DNA of 64,000 nucleotides from assembly GCF_023898315.1 (NCBI RefSeq), contig NC_064614.1:1055310432-1055374431 (forward strand), in the 5' to 3' direction. How positions within the stretch are numbered: position 1 is the stretch's first letter; each line of letters opens with the position of its first letter. A program made the position numbers and the translations under genes. Source of the stretch: Schistocerca nitens (taxonomy: Eukaryota; Arthropoda; Insecta; Orthoptera; Acrididae). Positions 22,562-34,194 of the stretch are shown piece after piece. Below the pieces are notes generated by a model. The model did no database searches, had not been told where the DNA came from, and saw nothing but the letters and a program-made list of their open reading frames with translations.

Positions 22562-23088
22562 ACACTTCAACTTAACGAGCTTGGACCTACACAATCACCC
22601 TGTCTCAAATCCTCACTCGACTTCTTTTCAGACCAGAGGGCAGTGGCAGATTTGCCAACAGACCTGTTTTCTATTTTAAGTGACTTTAAAATGAATGTGA
22701 TTAGCGCTTTAAAGTTTTATGAATTGTGCAAACATGTTTTCTCAGAATTTAGGGAGATAGTCTTAATGTGTTAACAGAGTCTTTGGCTTACCCATGTTTT
22801 TTTTTTTTTTTTAAGTGTTCATCTGGTCACATTTCAATGTGGCGTTGTTATAGCTCTTTGTCGCTTTAGTTATGTTTTAATCCCTGGTATAGGAACTTTC
22901 ACCCTTTCTCCAGGAACTTTCATCAGGAAAACTGGAAGAAGAGGTAGAGGATTCCATTTCACCAAAACTTATCATCGTCCGATTGGAAGCTTTCACCTTA
23001 TTAAATTAGTAAAATGAGTAATGGGTACGTGATAATATAATGCATTTGAATTCAAAAGTGAATGGAACAAGGGAGCAGAGCGAGGTTG
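22562..23088. other. anonymous DNA
   Basis: No gene seen. It contains a poly-T of about 16 near 22798. Confidence 0.5.
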
Positions 23089-23104
23089 CAAATCGATCTG
23101 AATA

Positions 23105-23406
23105 GTACTCCGTCTTCAGGCCACGAGTGGCCTACCGGGACCATCCAACAGCGGTGGATGCGGATAGGAGGGGCGTGGGGTCAGCAACCACTCTCCCGGT
23201 CGTTATGGTGGTATTCTTGACCGTAGCCGCTACTATTCGGTCGAGTAGCTCCTCAATTGCCATCACGAGGCTGAGTGCACCCCGAAAAATGGCAACAGCG
23301 CATGGCGGCCTGGATGGTCACCCATCCAAGTGCCGACCACGCCCGACAGCGCTTAACGTCGGTGAATTCTCGGGAACCGGTGTAGCCACTGCGGCAAGGC
23401 CGTTGC
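23105..23406 (-). mobile_element. SINE-7, 5S-rRNA-derived head
   Basis: Flanked by perfect 16-bp direct repeats caaatcgatctgaata (23089-23104 and 23407-23422). On the minus strand it starts ggcaacggccttgccgc and contains gttaagcgctgtcgggcg, ggtcggcacttggatgggtg and gaccatccaggc, in the order and spacing of a 5S rRNA gene with its internal control region. After about 120 bp it passes into an unrelated body (ctcggtcgagtag-like complement) that recurs at 12425-12650. This is the 5S-derived (SINE3-type) arrangement. The head is diverged, so it is a SINE and not a functional 5S gene. Confidence 0.88.
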
Positions 23407-23477
23407 CAAATCGATCTGAATACAAAGAATCAATTATGTATGAACAACCTTTTCGTGAATAGTCCAACTGGGAATAC

Positions 23478-24650
23478 ATACGAGGTCTGTTCAAAAAATT
23501 CCGCAACTTTGTCCACACAATTTTTCTCCACTCACATTTTACTTATTGTACATGGTCACGTGCGAAATACTCTGGTCCACAGTTGATACATCGCTCCCAA
23601 CTCCATTTACACTTCTGGGAGCTGTCTTCATACGCCTCTTGCCGTAGCGCGCAAAGTACCGTCAGTGATTTTCTTTTATCTTACCTAACGTTGCAAATCT
23701 TCGTCCTTTCAAAGGAGTTTTCAACCTTGGGAAATTAAAAAAGTCCGCAGGTGACAGATCTGGAGGGTACGGAGGGTAGAGGCAGTACAGTGATTTCCAT
23801 TTTGGGCAATAGTAACGCAGCAAGAGGGATAAATGTGCTGGTGCGTTACCGTTATGCAAGAGCCGTGAATTTTCTCACCACTTTGAGGCCGTTTCCTTCT
23901 CACATATTCTCACAAGCGTTGAAACACGTCCCGACAGTACCATCGATTAACAATTTGTTCCTCCGGCACAAATTCAAGATGAACTATTTCTTCAAAGTCA
24001 AAGAAAACTGGCAGCATGGCTCTGACATTTGACTTGACCTGACGAACTTTTTTTGTTGTTGCAGAACTTTTCCCAGCCCACTTCAAGACTGAACCTTGGT
24101 CTCATCGGCAAAACCGTGTAACCATGGCTCGTCACTAGTTATGAATGCCTTACAGAACCTCTCTTTCTCATTTGCGCGATGCACTAAGTCTCGATAGACT
24201 GCGAGGCGAAGGTCTTTCTGGTCTTGACTCATGAGCCGTGGGACGAACTTGGTGGCAACACAATGCATTCCAAGATGCTGCGTCAGGATTTCATGACATG
24301 ATCCAGTTGAACCTCTCGGACACTCAGTTTTCAATTGGCATGGACAATTTTATTGACGTTCCAGACACGACAGTCGTCGGTAGACGTCGAAGGGCGGCCT
24401 GAACGAGGGTCATCTTTAACTACCGTCCAGCTATTTTTAAACCGTGTGAACCATTCGTAACACAGAGTACGGCTGAAACACTCATCACCATAGGCTTCCT
24501 GTATCATTTGGTGTGTCTGCGCAAAGACTTCTTGAGTTTCATGCAAAATTTAATACAGACGCGTTGCTCCTCTAACTCTGCCTTCTCGAAATTCGCAAAC
24601 TGTGTGATTCAACGTTCTACAACAATGAAACTTCCTGCAGTTACCCATTA
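23478..24650 (-). pseudogene. mariner (DD34D) transposase, dead
   Basis: On the minus strand the N-terminal helix-turn-helix region reads TQEVFAQTHQMIQEAYGDE (from 24546), followed by FSRTLCYEWFTRFK and SGRPSTSTDDCRVWNV, typical of insect mariner enzymes. A frame change follows; then LTQHLGMHCVATKFVPRLMS and FITSDEPWLHGF carry the first acid (Asp codon complement at 24131-24133). The second acid is mutated: the block reads HNGNAPAH where HDNAPAH is expected (Gly at 23848-23850). The third is intact in YPPDLSPADFFNFPRLK (Asp at 23743-23745), 34 residues from the second. The left terminus is probably acgaggtctgttcaaaaa at 23478; I could not find the matching right terminus. Several frame changes; inactive. 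Confidence 0.85.
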
Positions 24651-25011
24651 AACAGACGTTCTACGGATTATTCTGCCACAAAAACTTTGGACCCGGCGAG
24701 GTCCTTTTTGGATTAAGTAATTTAAGAATCTATGGAAATACGTGTAGCACGAGGTCTTATAAATCGTGACGGCGGCTTTCATCTGAACAGGGCTTCGGAC
24801 GCAGAGATCTCTTTTATTTCTTTTGAGAGAAAACATTTCATTCATAATGGCGACATCCGACGTTTGTTTTCAGCGCCGCTCACCATGGGAGGAAAGCGTC
24901 TTTACTATAATGTGTGTCTACTCCAGCTCACAAAATTCCTGACGTCACTACATGCGACAGTATGCTTACCTAATATATTTCAAAACGCTGTGGATGAAAA
25001 AGGGATTTTCC
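24651..25011. other. anonymous DNA
   Basis: No terminus for the adjacent mariner and no gene. A 103-codon plus-strand frame (24732-25043) shows no domain. Confidence 0.45.
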
Positions 25012-26913
25012 GGTACTCAAGCTTCGGTTACTTAAGAAGGTAGGTTCAAATGGATCAAATGGCTCTTAGCACTATGGGACTTAACATCTGTGGTCATCAG
25101 TCCCCTAGAACTTAGAACTACCTAAACCTAACTAACCTAAGGACATCACACACATTCATGCCCGAGGCAGGATTCGAACCTGCGACCGGACCTGTCATGC
25201 GGTTCCAGACTGAAGCGCCTTTAACCGCACGGCCACAACGGCCGGCTAAGAAGGTAGGGTCGTGGGTTTTAGATATCCCTTGGGCTAGGGACAATTTGTC
25301 TACCCAAAAGAAGGATCGTCTTAGTTTCGCTTTTCTACAGTACAGGGTCGAAGTATGAATACTACACACTTCCTCCTGCTTAGGAAAAGGGAGAAAATCG
25401 GTTGGTTCGTTCTGCATTCAAACTGGTGGACGCTGGGCTTGATGAGACTTATCGAGATACCATTAGTTAGTGGCCGGTTCCTCGGAAAGGATTATTTTTA
25501 CTATATTGTAACCTCTCTAGCCGACCAAACACCAGCCGAGAATTCCAAGACAGCTATCCAAGGCAAATGCCTGAAAATTTTACTATGTATTCCTAAGATC
25601 CAAATCTCGTACGACCTTTGAAATTTTATTCATATCTTCAACCGTTTTCAGAATACAGAGGTACAAATTTACCCTACTTGTACACGTAAAATACACATAT
25701 AAGATCCGGTGTGAGGAGGAAACTTATTTATAAAATGACTTAGGACGGATGAATATGTTGCAAAGTATCTACGTTATCATCTGGGAACCTCATGTTGTAA
25801 TACTGAAGCTTGCGCAAAAGTCTTTTACACGTAAAATCTGGTCTGAGGCGTGAAATTTGTTTGGCGTTATTGCAATTTCGCATAAATAATTTATCCGAAT
25901 TTTACTGACAAATACATTTCATTTCATACCAGATACATGCTGTGCTGCAGCAGGTAAAAGAAGGGAACGATTCGAAAAATGCTTCTATCGGAACACAGAA
26001 AAGACAAATATCTACCTGTTAATTTAAAAGCTCTGACTAAGAAGTGGGGTACCAATTGCATGTTTCTACCTTTCACAGCACATATAAGATTTTTCCAAAA
26101 ATTTTGGCTTCCGATCATATTCCTGCTTTCTTATGCTGAGAGAGAAGAAGACAATGACAGTGGCAAAGAGACACGAAAGCAATACCCGTAAATATTGGAA
26201 GAAAGTAGACTGTGGTTGGTTATATGAAGAGCGAAAGAGAATGTGACAGTGTGAGACAAAAGGGAGACACAGTGGCAGCAGAACATATTTAACTGTGACA
26301 AACAGTGCTAGGAAAAGGGTGAAGCAAACAGTTCTGGGGATGGGGGGGGAATAAATAAAGACAAAGACGAAGGGGAAGTGGGTCAGAGCCAATGATACTG
26401 AGGGACAGAGTAACGATAATGACAACGAAGAAGAGAGAGAGAATGACGGTGAGAAGAGACAGCAGCAGTAGGAAGGAAAGAATGAGGCGTTCGCAGTAAG
26501 AGAGAGCTCGAGGGAGACAGGGCAGTGAGAGGAGACTGTGTGGTAGTAGGACAGAATGAAGGTGAATCTCGCTGTGATACATTAGACAAAGACAGAGAGA
26601 CACAAGGAGATAATGACAATGAGTTATGTTTAGTGAGTGAGTGAGAATGGGCGACTGAGAGTGGTTGGGTGTGAGTGTTTTACAACGATGTGGGAGTCAG
26701 GTGAAATAGTAAGAGTTTGAGGTGAGTCGCATGTTAAAAAAATCGCGGATATGTTCACATGCCAAAATTTTTTGGGAAGGTTTTGAGGGTGCTGTGGAAG
26801 GCAGAATGAGGCAGCTGGTACTCTACTTATCAGTCAGAGTTTCTTAAATAAACAGGAACAGATTCGCCTTTTTTATGTTCCAATGGGAGCATTTTTCCAT
26901 TGGTATAATATAC
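25012..26913 (+). repeat. long dispersed repeat, copy B (unclassified)
   Basis: Collinear with 10495-11755, same orientation. It is longer because it carries a SINE (25045-25246 plus a 12-bp duplication) and a purine-rich tract at about 26130-26650 (gagagagaagaagacaatga-like) that is only a short remnant in copy A. Removing both leaves about 1.2 kb, close to copy A. No coding motif was seen. The minus-strand frames of 78-119 codons across the purine tract are Ser/Leu/Phe low-complexity products. Confidence 0.8.
25045..25246 (-). mobile_element. SINE-1 copy, full length, 12-bp duplication
   Basis: A complete minus-strand copy. Perfect direct repeats taagaaggtagg lie at 25033-25044 and 25247-25258. 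The duplicated target is itself a landmark of the dispersed repeat (aaggtagggtc in copy A), which proves that copy A shows the pre-insertion state. Confidence 0.95.
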
Positions 26914-27560
26914 TTGTTATCTCCTCGATTAACACGACCCACACGACTGAGTACCAGAAACCAAGCACAGCTTTAGGCATTCGGTCAGGATCATCTAATA
27001 AGGGCAATGTTAGGGATTATTAAATACAATCGTCGATCTACTGACAAAATGAAAATTTAGGACAGGGACTACGTAATCTTAAGCGACAGTATTGCAGCGA
27101 AATATTTTTATCAGTGTAATTCGTTAATTAGAATTCAGTAATAATATTGCAACGTAATTTCTTGTGAGGACCAAATCTACGTCTAAAAAGTTTATAAACC
27201 GTCATTTTCTTTTCTCTGCAGCTATTCCACTTTACTAAATGTCAGCGTAATCAATGAACACATGATCGAGACTAGAGAATAGCGGTAGCACAAAGTTCAT
27301 CTCGCAAAAACTTTTAAGTAGTGTTGTTCCATAAATATTAGATTTTGGTACCACGTTTATAGGAACAATAGTGCCAGCGACAACAAATTCGGTTAAACCG
27401 GTATATAAATAATAGAGTATGATGAACTTGTCATGTTAACACTACAATTCTTGTAATGCATGTAAGTACTATGTTAATGCTACTGAAAACACATTACAAA
27501 AGTTGAAATGATCGTCACCAAACAGCAGAGCGTATATATATGCGCCTAATAAAAGATATT
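26914..27560. other. anonymous DNA
   Basis: AT-rich, nothing recognised. Confidence 0.5.
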
Positions 27561-27759
27561 AGTGCTTGATAATTGGTAAGCAACAACTGCCAACTGCTAC
27601 GGAACAACCGACAATTGCTTCCGAACACTCGACCAATGACAGCAAAGGGAAATATGGAGGTCGGGACGTGTTAATTGCAGCTAAGTCTGTGCACGAACAC
27701 CATTTTATGCGTTTGACAGTTCATACAGTACGGTTTTTGACGAAGTTTGTTGTGGAACC

Positions 27760-27955
27760 GCCGGCCGCTGTGTCCGAACTGTTCTAGGCGCGTCCGTCCG
27801 GAACCGCGCTGCTGCTACGGTCACAGGTTCGAATCCTTCCTTGGGCATGGATGTGTGTGATGTCCTTAGGTTAGTTAGGTGTAAGTAGTGTTAAGTCTAG
27901 GGGACTGATGACATAAGATGTTAAGTCCCATAGTGCTTAGGGCCATTTGAATCAT
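27760..27955 (+). mobile_element. SINE-1 copy with 13-bp duplication
   Basis: A plus-strand copy: degraded box A, box B ggttcgaatcc (27826-27836), then the gatgtccttaggttagttag tail. The flanks tttgttgtggaac (27747-27759) and tttgttttggaac (27956-27968) are a 13-bp duplication with one mismatch. Confidence 0.92.
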
Positions 27956-28374
27956 TTTGTTTTGGAACGTATTAGTGCGACATTCCATGTGGTAAGGCAA
28001 CGTATCTGCAAGGTCCATTTGAGTGTTTACCATCGTGCGCGAGCAGTTGGACAGCTCGAAGCCCGTCAGAGGGTCACTAACGTGGCCAAAGTAATGGCTG
28101 CGTCCAAAAGTGCTACCTCGAGGTTAAAGGCGGCCGCTGAAGGTGGAAACGCTATGTGACCATCACACAGCATGTGGATCGATTCGCAGCATTAGTGGCG
28201 GAAAGAAACAGACACCGCACTCCTTGGCAGATGCCTACAGACCTTGTAGCCACTGCTGATACACGTGTCTCTACCAGACCATTTCACGGTGATTAGATCA
28301 GGCTGCTTTGTATTCTCGGAAGACAATTAAATGCATACCTCCTCAACCACGCAATCGTCGAGAAAGATTTCGTT

Positions 28375-28530
28375 AGTGCAGGAGGATGCTGGTTTGTGTC
28401 AGCAACAATAAGAATAATGATAATAATGGCGTGTGACGAGGGCCTCCCGTCGGGTAGACCACCCGCCTATGCAAGTCTTTCGATTTGACGCCACTTCGGC
28501 GACTTGCGCGTCGATGGGGCAACAGAGGTC
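28375..28530 (-). mobile_element. SINE-2 fragment
   Basis: Contains gacgagggcctcccgtcggg and the gcaagtctttcgatttgacg block, which matches the tail part of the SINE-2 copy at 32945-33180 in the same orientation. The tRNA-like head is missing. It interrupts the Tc1-like remnant. Confidence 0.65.
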
Positions 28531-29055
28531 CAGAGTGACGTCCTCCGACGAGTACTGCTTCACTGTGGCAAGTGATTCTGGCCACCAATTAGTGTGGAAG
28601 GAGAGAGGAACACGTTACGCACCACAGAACGACCATGAACATCATCGGTATGGACTAGGCGTCACAGAGCGGGCGGACATTATGTGCAATGGCCGAACTT
28701 CGCTGCATATTTTTACGCAAGGTACCGTTACAGCAAAGCGGTACTGCAGAGAGAATATACTGGATCACGCCCGTCTGTTTAGGGGTGCGGCAGATCCAGA
28801 ATTTCTGTTTATGGACGACAACTCCAGCCCACAAAGGGCCGATGAGGTGTCGGTCAGACAGGAAAGGGAAGACATTAGTGGGATGGGCTGCTTATTTCAC
28901 AGATCTAGACACAATAGAGCGTGCCTGGGATTTTCTTGGCAGACGTGTTTCGCAACGAACACTCCCCACCCCGAACCGTGCAGGAGCTGAAAATCACCTT
29001 GAGAGGAATGGGACAATGTCCCCGAAGGACTCCGCAACCGTTTGGTAGCCGACGC

Positions 29056-29770
29056 TAATAACTGATGTAAAGTGTGAATTAGCGCACGTGGAGGGCATAT
29101 TGCTTAATGAGACCCCGACATCGATCTTTGTGTTTGGTGTATGATCTGCATCACATATGAACGGCATTTGTGCGAGTTATGCTGCTTTATCACATTATGA
29201 AATCTGTACCAATTTTAATTGTAAGTATAACAGTCCATCTCTATTACGTATGTAGTGTGTTTCATATTTTCAGTCATTGTGATTGTTGCTATCCAACAAT
29301 GCCTCTGCTCCTTATCAAGTGTCAAGCAGTGTACGACGAGACATATTGCAACATTTCCTAATGAATAAGCCTCACAAACTGATAGCTGCAACCAGAAACA
29401 TTGTGAACATGCTTGTATAGTATCTACATTATATTCAGGTTTAATATAGTGTATAGGTATATATACTATCTCGTGTGAAGTATTCGGAAATCCATATCTA
29501 ACGTCGAATCGAGCACTAGATGTGATCGAGTCTTCCCGGGTCATTTTGTTCTCCTTTAGTTTCGGTGCTATCGTCCTATGTTCATCATGGGTCAGAGGAT
29601 GTGCAATATTCTTTATTGGCTCTGGGATTATTCTCGGAAATTTTTGGCTGGGTTTCTCGCAGTTACGCAATCTCTCGAAATGCTTGGCTACGATCTCGTT
29701 TTTCTTTATTCTTCACTGTTTCCTATTGTCTCACTGAAAGACTGCCGTCAGAGAATGAAGAATGCGTATA
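29056..29770. other. anonymous DNA
   Basis: Several overlapping frames of 60-151 codons on both strands (for example 29215-29670 minus), none with a recognisable domain. Probably the 3' flank of the Tc1 remnant plus unique sequence. Confidence 0.4.
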
Positions 29771-29775
29771 GGCAG

Positions 29776-30258
29776 TGTGTTGTCACCGCCAGACACCACA
29801 CTTGCTAGGTGGTAGCTTTAAATCGGCCGCGGTCCATTAGTACATGTCGGACCCGCGTGTCGCCACTGACAGTGATCGCAGACCGAGCGCCACCACACGG
29901 CAGGTCTCGAGAGACTTACTAGCACTCGCCCCAGTTGTACGACGACTTTGCTAGCGACTACACTGACGAAGCCTTTCTCTCCTTTGCCGAGAGACAGTTA
30001 GAATAGCCTTCAGCTAAGTCCATGGCTACGACCTAGCAAGGCGCCATTAGTTACTTCATGAATCTAAAGAGTCTCACTTGTATCATCAAGAATGCTGTAT
30101 ACAAATGGATTAAAGTTAAGTATTATAGCAGCTACGTACTTTTCTTTATAGCATTCATTACGTATCCTGTTTCAGACCTCACGCCATCCTTCGTGCGCTT
30201 ATAGCGTGCATTTCGGCCCCCTCAAACACACTGTGTCGGCACCTCTGTCGACACATCA
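29776..30258 (+). mobile_element. solo LTR
   Basis: A 483-bp element beginning tgtgttgtcaccgcc and ending in ca. It is flanked by perfect 5-bp repeats ggcag (29771-29775 and 30259-30263). Internal landmarks are aaatcggccgcggtcc, cactcgccccagttgtac, acgacctagcaaggcgccat and tggattaaagttaagtat. The same sequence occurs inverted at 44240-44726. TG...CA ends and a 5-bp duplication, with no internal gag-pol sequence, indicate a solo LTR left by recombination between the two LTRs of an LTR retrotransposon. Confidence 0.88.
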
Positions 30259-30263
30259 GGCAG

Positions 30264-31190
30264 CATAGCTGTCGAAAACCACCGTTTTGTAATTGTGCTC
30301 CAAAATCCGTGCTGGTCGCAGTTCAACACCAAACGCTGGTCGATCTTGGAAGTCAGTAGTTACAACTCAAGTAGGAGACATTCGAGCGCCCGCCCTATGT
30401 TCCTCGTATACCCCACAGCGATTATCACACCTTCGGTCCCTTGAGAATGGGCTTGAAGTGTCGACGATTCTGTGGACGAGGATGTGCTACATCGCAGTTA
30501 CGGATACCTTCTGCAACAGGACACGCTGCTCTGCCAAAAGTGTATTTCCAACCTGGTATGTCGGTGGCGATTTCACCCGACTACCGTACCGATTATGGAC
30601 TGTACAGCATTCAAACGGAATTTTCCGATCGCCCCTGTTATTTATTCCCATGGTGAAAATTAACATTTTATTGTCACGAAAATACTGTTAAAATCGAATG
30701 AAAAGTGAAATCAGTTTCAATGTGGTAATTTACATACACCACAGCTTAAAGACTTTTTACGCATGCTGCAAATAACTGTGTTACGTTTTTCACTCTATTA
30801 ATCGATTTCCTTACTTCATTCACCGTGGGATAAACACAACAGCGTCCTACTCTGGTATACTATTCTGTTTCTGGGATTGTTCGTTTTCCAAAAAATGTCA
30901 CTTCAACATCGACCATCGCACAGTCGTTAGCATAATCATCATCACTGCACTCACGTCGTCTGTTTTTGTAATTCACTGCATCCATATTTGTCTTGTCCTT
31001 CAACTTCACTTTTTCTTCAGGGAAAAGTAACTTAAGAATCCTCCTATCCAATAAGTTTCTCATAACAATTTTCACCAAAAATTTTTGATAATACGAAAAT
31101 ACTGTTACGCACATCTTGGACGTTTACATCGCTGCACCCTCTAAAAGAGGACGTGGAATCATTACTTAGCATTGGCTTTCTTGTTTTTCT
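30264..31190. other. anonymous DNA
   Basis: Plus-strand frames of 63-132 codons at 30293-30691 overlap one another in three frames. The segment to about 30655 may be an old repeat, but I cannot assign it. From 30660 it is AT-rich. Confidence 0.4.
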
Positions 31191-31199
31191 TAACTAAAC

Positions 31200-32585
31200 T
31201 TCTTGAGCCGTTAATTTTAAGCCTATGTTCGTACTTCCGCTTCATGCGTTTGTTTCAAATTACTTGCAGGTGGATTCCAGGGTATGAATTTACGTCTATT
31301 GATTTCCTGTCTGTGTGTAGTCTGTGTAGTTCCCAGTGGGCCAATATCGACTTGTGTGAAATCACTTTGCCAACATACTTAAAATTGTCACGTACCGCTG
31401 ATGATGTGGAAGATTTCCTTGGTCAAGGGAGAGAGCGAGAGTCGTCCACCCCTCCTATATGTCCGTAGAATTTCGCATGTCGTTTCCGTGTAAGTTAGGT
31501 GAACCGTTCAGTCAGAGAATACAGTTCTTATCTTTTACGCATCCACACTAAATTTTGAAATTTTGATCTAAATATTTCTCTCGGTATTTGTCGTTATATT
31601 TTCTCGGTGTATTTGAGGTTGGTTGTTAATTATGTCGTCTGCGTTCTGTAGAGTGCTTCTGTAACAATGACTGTGTGATAGTGACAAAGTTTGGCTTTGA
31701 CGTACAGCTATTTCTTGTTGTACAAATTCCATGTAACTGTTAGGGTTTTCGCAGTTTTTCTGCACATATTGTTAGTTACACTACCGTTTCCAAAATTCCT
31801 CCTACGTGCTTAAAGGATTTAACTTGTGTAATGTTGCCACAATTGATTGTAAGTATGAGAGGTTTGGGCTCTTGAGGTCTATGTATTATGTTCTTTCGTA
31901 TGAGATTTAGGATCCGGTTCGGATGTCACTCTCATGAACCTTCTCGATGACGTGGTTGGCTTCCTTGTGAATCCAGTTAATTATTGCTAGGTCGTCAACA
32001 AAAGCAAAGCACTTATTGCTGATTTGTTTATCTTTCTTTCCAATGCTTATACCAGGTACTTCTTTCTTCCAAGTTCTGATGATATTATTAATTACTAGGC
32101 TGAAGAGGAACGGGGAGAGTCCATCACTCTGTCATACTGTCGTTCTAATTTGAAAAGAGGGGATTGGTCATTTGTCCGTGACTTTTACTTCAGAGGTATA
32201 TGTGTAATGGTCGTCAGCTTAACATTTTTCTTTTTTGTTTGTTATCCATACCGTATTCACAGACAATATTAAACTAGGTGATGCAATCGATCGATCGGTT
32301 TGTGTGTTTGATCTATGGTATTGATTCAAGTATCATCTCGAGGTACTAGATACGTTCTCCGCATGACCGATCCGATCAGAAGCCTGCCTGATATTCACTT
32401 ATCAAATGTTTTGCCTGTTTGTCCAGTCTGGCAAGCGGGGCTCCTGGAAAACTTCGTATGCAATTGGCAGAAGCTCAGTACTTTGCTAATTGTTTGGAAC
32501 CACCATATCTCCCTTTTTTTGTAATAGGTGTATCAAATCGTTTTTGCGTTCTGCTGGTGTGATACCGTTTTCCTATATATTTGCA
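31200..32585 (-). pseudogene. non-LTR reverse transcriptase remnant
   Basis: On the minus strand a readable block of about 75 codons covers RT palm motifs: SDGLSPFLFSLVINNIIRTW (motif B region, about 32085-32145) followed by NKCFAFVDDLAIINWIHKEA, where FVDD (complement of 31991-32002) is the catalytic motif C of reverse transcriptases. Upstream (32300-32580) and downstream (31200-31900) parts are shifted and carry stops. It belongs to a different family from the plus-strand copies at 33.4 and 36.7 kb. No terminus or target duplication was found. Confidence 0.75.
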
Positions 32586-32940
32586 ATGAAACTTGTAGTC
32601 TGTCAGGCAAGAGCTGACCCCCGATCTTGAGTCCTGTTATTATTATTATGATTATTGGACAACGAGCACAGTTTCATATTCCTGCAAAAAGCTTCATAAA
32701 AATTAAATGTGGAAAGGATCACTTACAGTAACACTGTGCTGCTATAGGTGATGGACCAACAGTGCTGCCAGTAGAAAACACAACTACTTCAAAAAAGTTA
32801 ACACCTGCTGCAGCGACGTAACAGCGTACAGTCTTGAGGACCGCCTCTCGAGTACCCGTAGTGAGTGTCCCTCTATGTCTTACAGCCTTCTGTATGTCAC
32901 CCCAATTCTCAAGTCAACCAAACTTCGCCCGCAAATTGTT
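32586..32940. other. anonymous DNA
   Basis: No feature recognised. Confidence 0.5.
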
Positions 32941-32944
32941 TCCC

Positions 32945-33180
32945 ATCATTGTGAGACCCCGTCCGGGGAAGTTCGCCCGTCAAGTGCAAGTCTTATTTCA
33001 GTCGACACATCATTGGGCGACTTGTGCACCGGTGACGAGCATGAAATGATGATGAGGACAACACAATACATAATCCATAATCCACGAGCGGAGGAAATCT
33101 CTAACCAGGCCGGGAATCGAACCAGGGCCCGCTGTACAGGAGGCAAGCACGTTACCACTCAGCTAAGCAGGTGGACGTCC
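32945..33180 (-). mobile_element. SINE-2 copy, longest
   Basis: The minus strand begins with a tRNA-like head: tagctgagtggtaacgtgc (box A) and ggttcgattcccggcc (box B), followed by agatttcctccgctcgtgg, a catcatcatttcatg-type simple stretch, and the cgacttgcacttgacgggc tail. It defines the family of the pieces at 6535 and 28375. Confidence 0.8.
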
Positions 33181-33414
33181 TATCTCTGTATCACGCTGCG
33201 ACAAAAAAAATTGTGTTCTCAACTGTCTCGAAATACAGGACTGCCTTTTGCTTAACGTCTTAGCCACTAGAGTACCTTTAGGGACTAGATTCAAATTGCA
33301 GCTGGATTCTGTTTTATATGCTGCTTTACATATTACTCCTGATAAACGTTCCTTCATAGCCTTAGCTCAAACACTTGATCACGTCTTGCCACTTTCATCC
33401 TATATAGTCAGTTA

Positions 33415-33800
33415 ACTGCTCTTTGACTTGCGTTTATAGACCACCTGGGTCAGGATCTGTAATTGTAGAACTCTTCAGACAGAGCTTGCAGAATATCATT
33501 AGTAATTTTCCTGGTCATGCCGTAGTAATAGGGGGTGACTTCAACTTGCCAGGTATAGATTGAGAGTGTTATGCCACCAAAACTGGTGCCAGAGACAGGG
33601 AGTCGTGTGGCATTGCTCTGGATGTGTTGTGCGAAAATTACCTTAAGCAGATAGTTAGAGAACCAATTCGTGAGAGTAAGGTCTTAAACCTCCTGGAAAA
33701 AAAACAGACCTGAACTTATCGAATCAGTTAACGTAGAGGAAGGTATCAGTGATCTTAAGGCTGTGACAGCATCTACGACGACGAGTCCTACAAGGAATGC
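33415..33800 (+). pseudogene. non-LTR endonuclease fragment
   Basis: The plus strand reads CVYRPPGSGS, then SLQNIISNFPGHAVVIGGDF and NLPGID, the C-terminal part of an APE-type endonuclease (GGDFN is its conserved motif), then ECYATKTGARDRESCGIALD and LCENYLKQIVREPIRESKVL. A stop replaces the Trp of IDW. The same region recurs at 36690-37080. It ends at the SINE that starts at 33802, and the downstream RT part is absent. Confidence 0.8.
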
Positions 33801-33801
33801 A

Positions 33802-33994
33802 GGCCGGAGTGGCCGAGCGGTTCTAGGCGCGTCAGTCTGGAACCACGCGACCGCTACGGTCGCAGGTTCGAAACCTGCCTCGGGCATGGATGTGTGTGAT
33901 GTCCTTAAGTTAATTAGGTTTAAGTAGTTCTATGTCTAGGGGACTGATGACCTCAGATGTTAAGTCCCATAGTGCTCAGAGCAATCTGAGCCAG
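33802..33994 (+). mobile_element. SINE-1 copy, plus strand
   Basis: The best preserved head in the window: ggccggagtggccgagcggt (box A) to gtcgcaggttcgaaacc (box B), followed by gggcatggatgtgtgtgatg and the ggggactgatgacctcagat tail. No direct repeat flanks it, which suggests later loss of one flank or insertion at a rearranged site. Confidence 0.9.
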
Positions 33995-34184
33995 AGGACT
34001 GTCGTAGCGCAACGTACTCTTCGTGGTGTACGTCAACTGCCCTGGTCAGCAATATCTTTCACCAACTGAAACGAATCGGAACTGATAAAGCAGGGACTTA
34101 AACGTTTTACCAGGGCTTGCACGAGCCGTTGCCAAATTGCAACAAAAGGCGTGAGACGCTCGGGACAACCTATCGCAGAATGCC
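33995..34184. mobile_element. possible Tc1 C-terminal fragment
   Basis: TLRGVRQLPWSAISFTN resembles ALEGVSQLPWPARSPDL in the Tc1 transposase at 51.7 kb, suggesting a plus-strand scrap of that family. The following catalytic glutamate block is not recognisable. Confidence 0.3.
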
Positions 34185-34194
34185 GTTCGGCATA

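Larger units (their letters stand above)
27640..29050 (+). pseudogene. Tc1-like transposase remnant with two nested SINEs
   Basis: The helix-turn-helix block reads EARQRVTNVAKVMAASKSAT (about 28050-28110), then SRLKAAAEGGNAM. The following part (VDRFAALVAERNRHRTPWQM) is in another frame. After a SINE-2 fragment the catalytic half resumes: SGHQLVWKERGTRYAPQNDH, then FLFMDDNSSPQRADEV with the second acid, and in a further frame YFTDLDTIERAWDFLGRRV with the third acid (Glu). Similar blocks at 55317-56383 show that the two elements are related. The block with the first acid is lost or unreadable. A SINE-1 splits the 5' part (27760-27955). Termini not identified. Dead. Confidence 0.75.

Noticed and set aside
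23285..23406. Functional 5S rRNA gene
   Set aside because: Diverged, fused to a SINE body, and flanked by target duplications.
33802..33890. tRNA gene (Leu/Ser-like) with good boxes A and B
   Set aside because: It continues directly into the SINE-1 tail and is one of eight dispersed copies; it is a SINE head.
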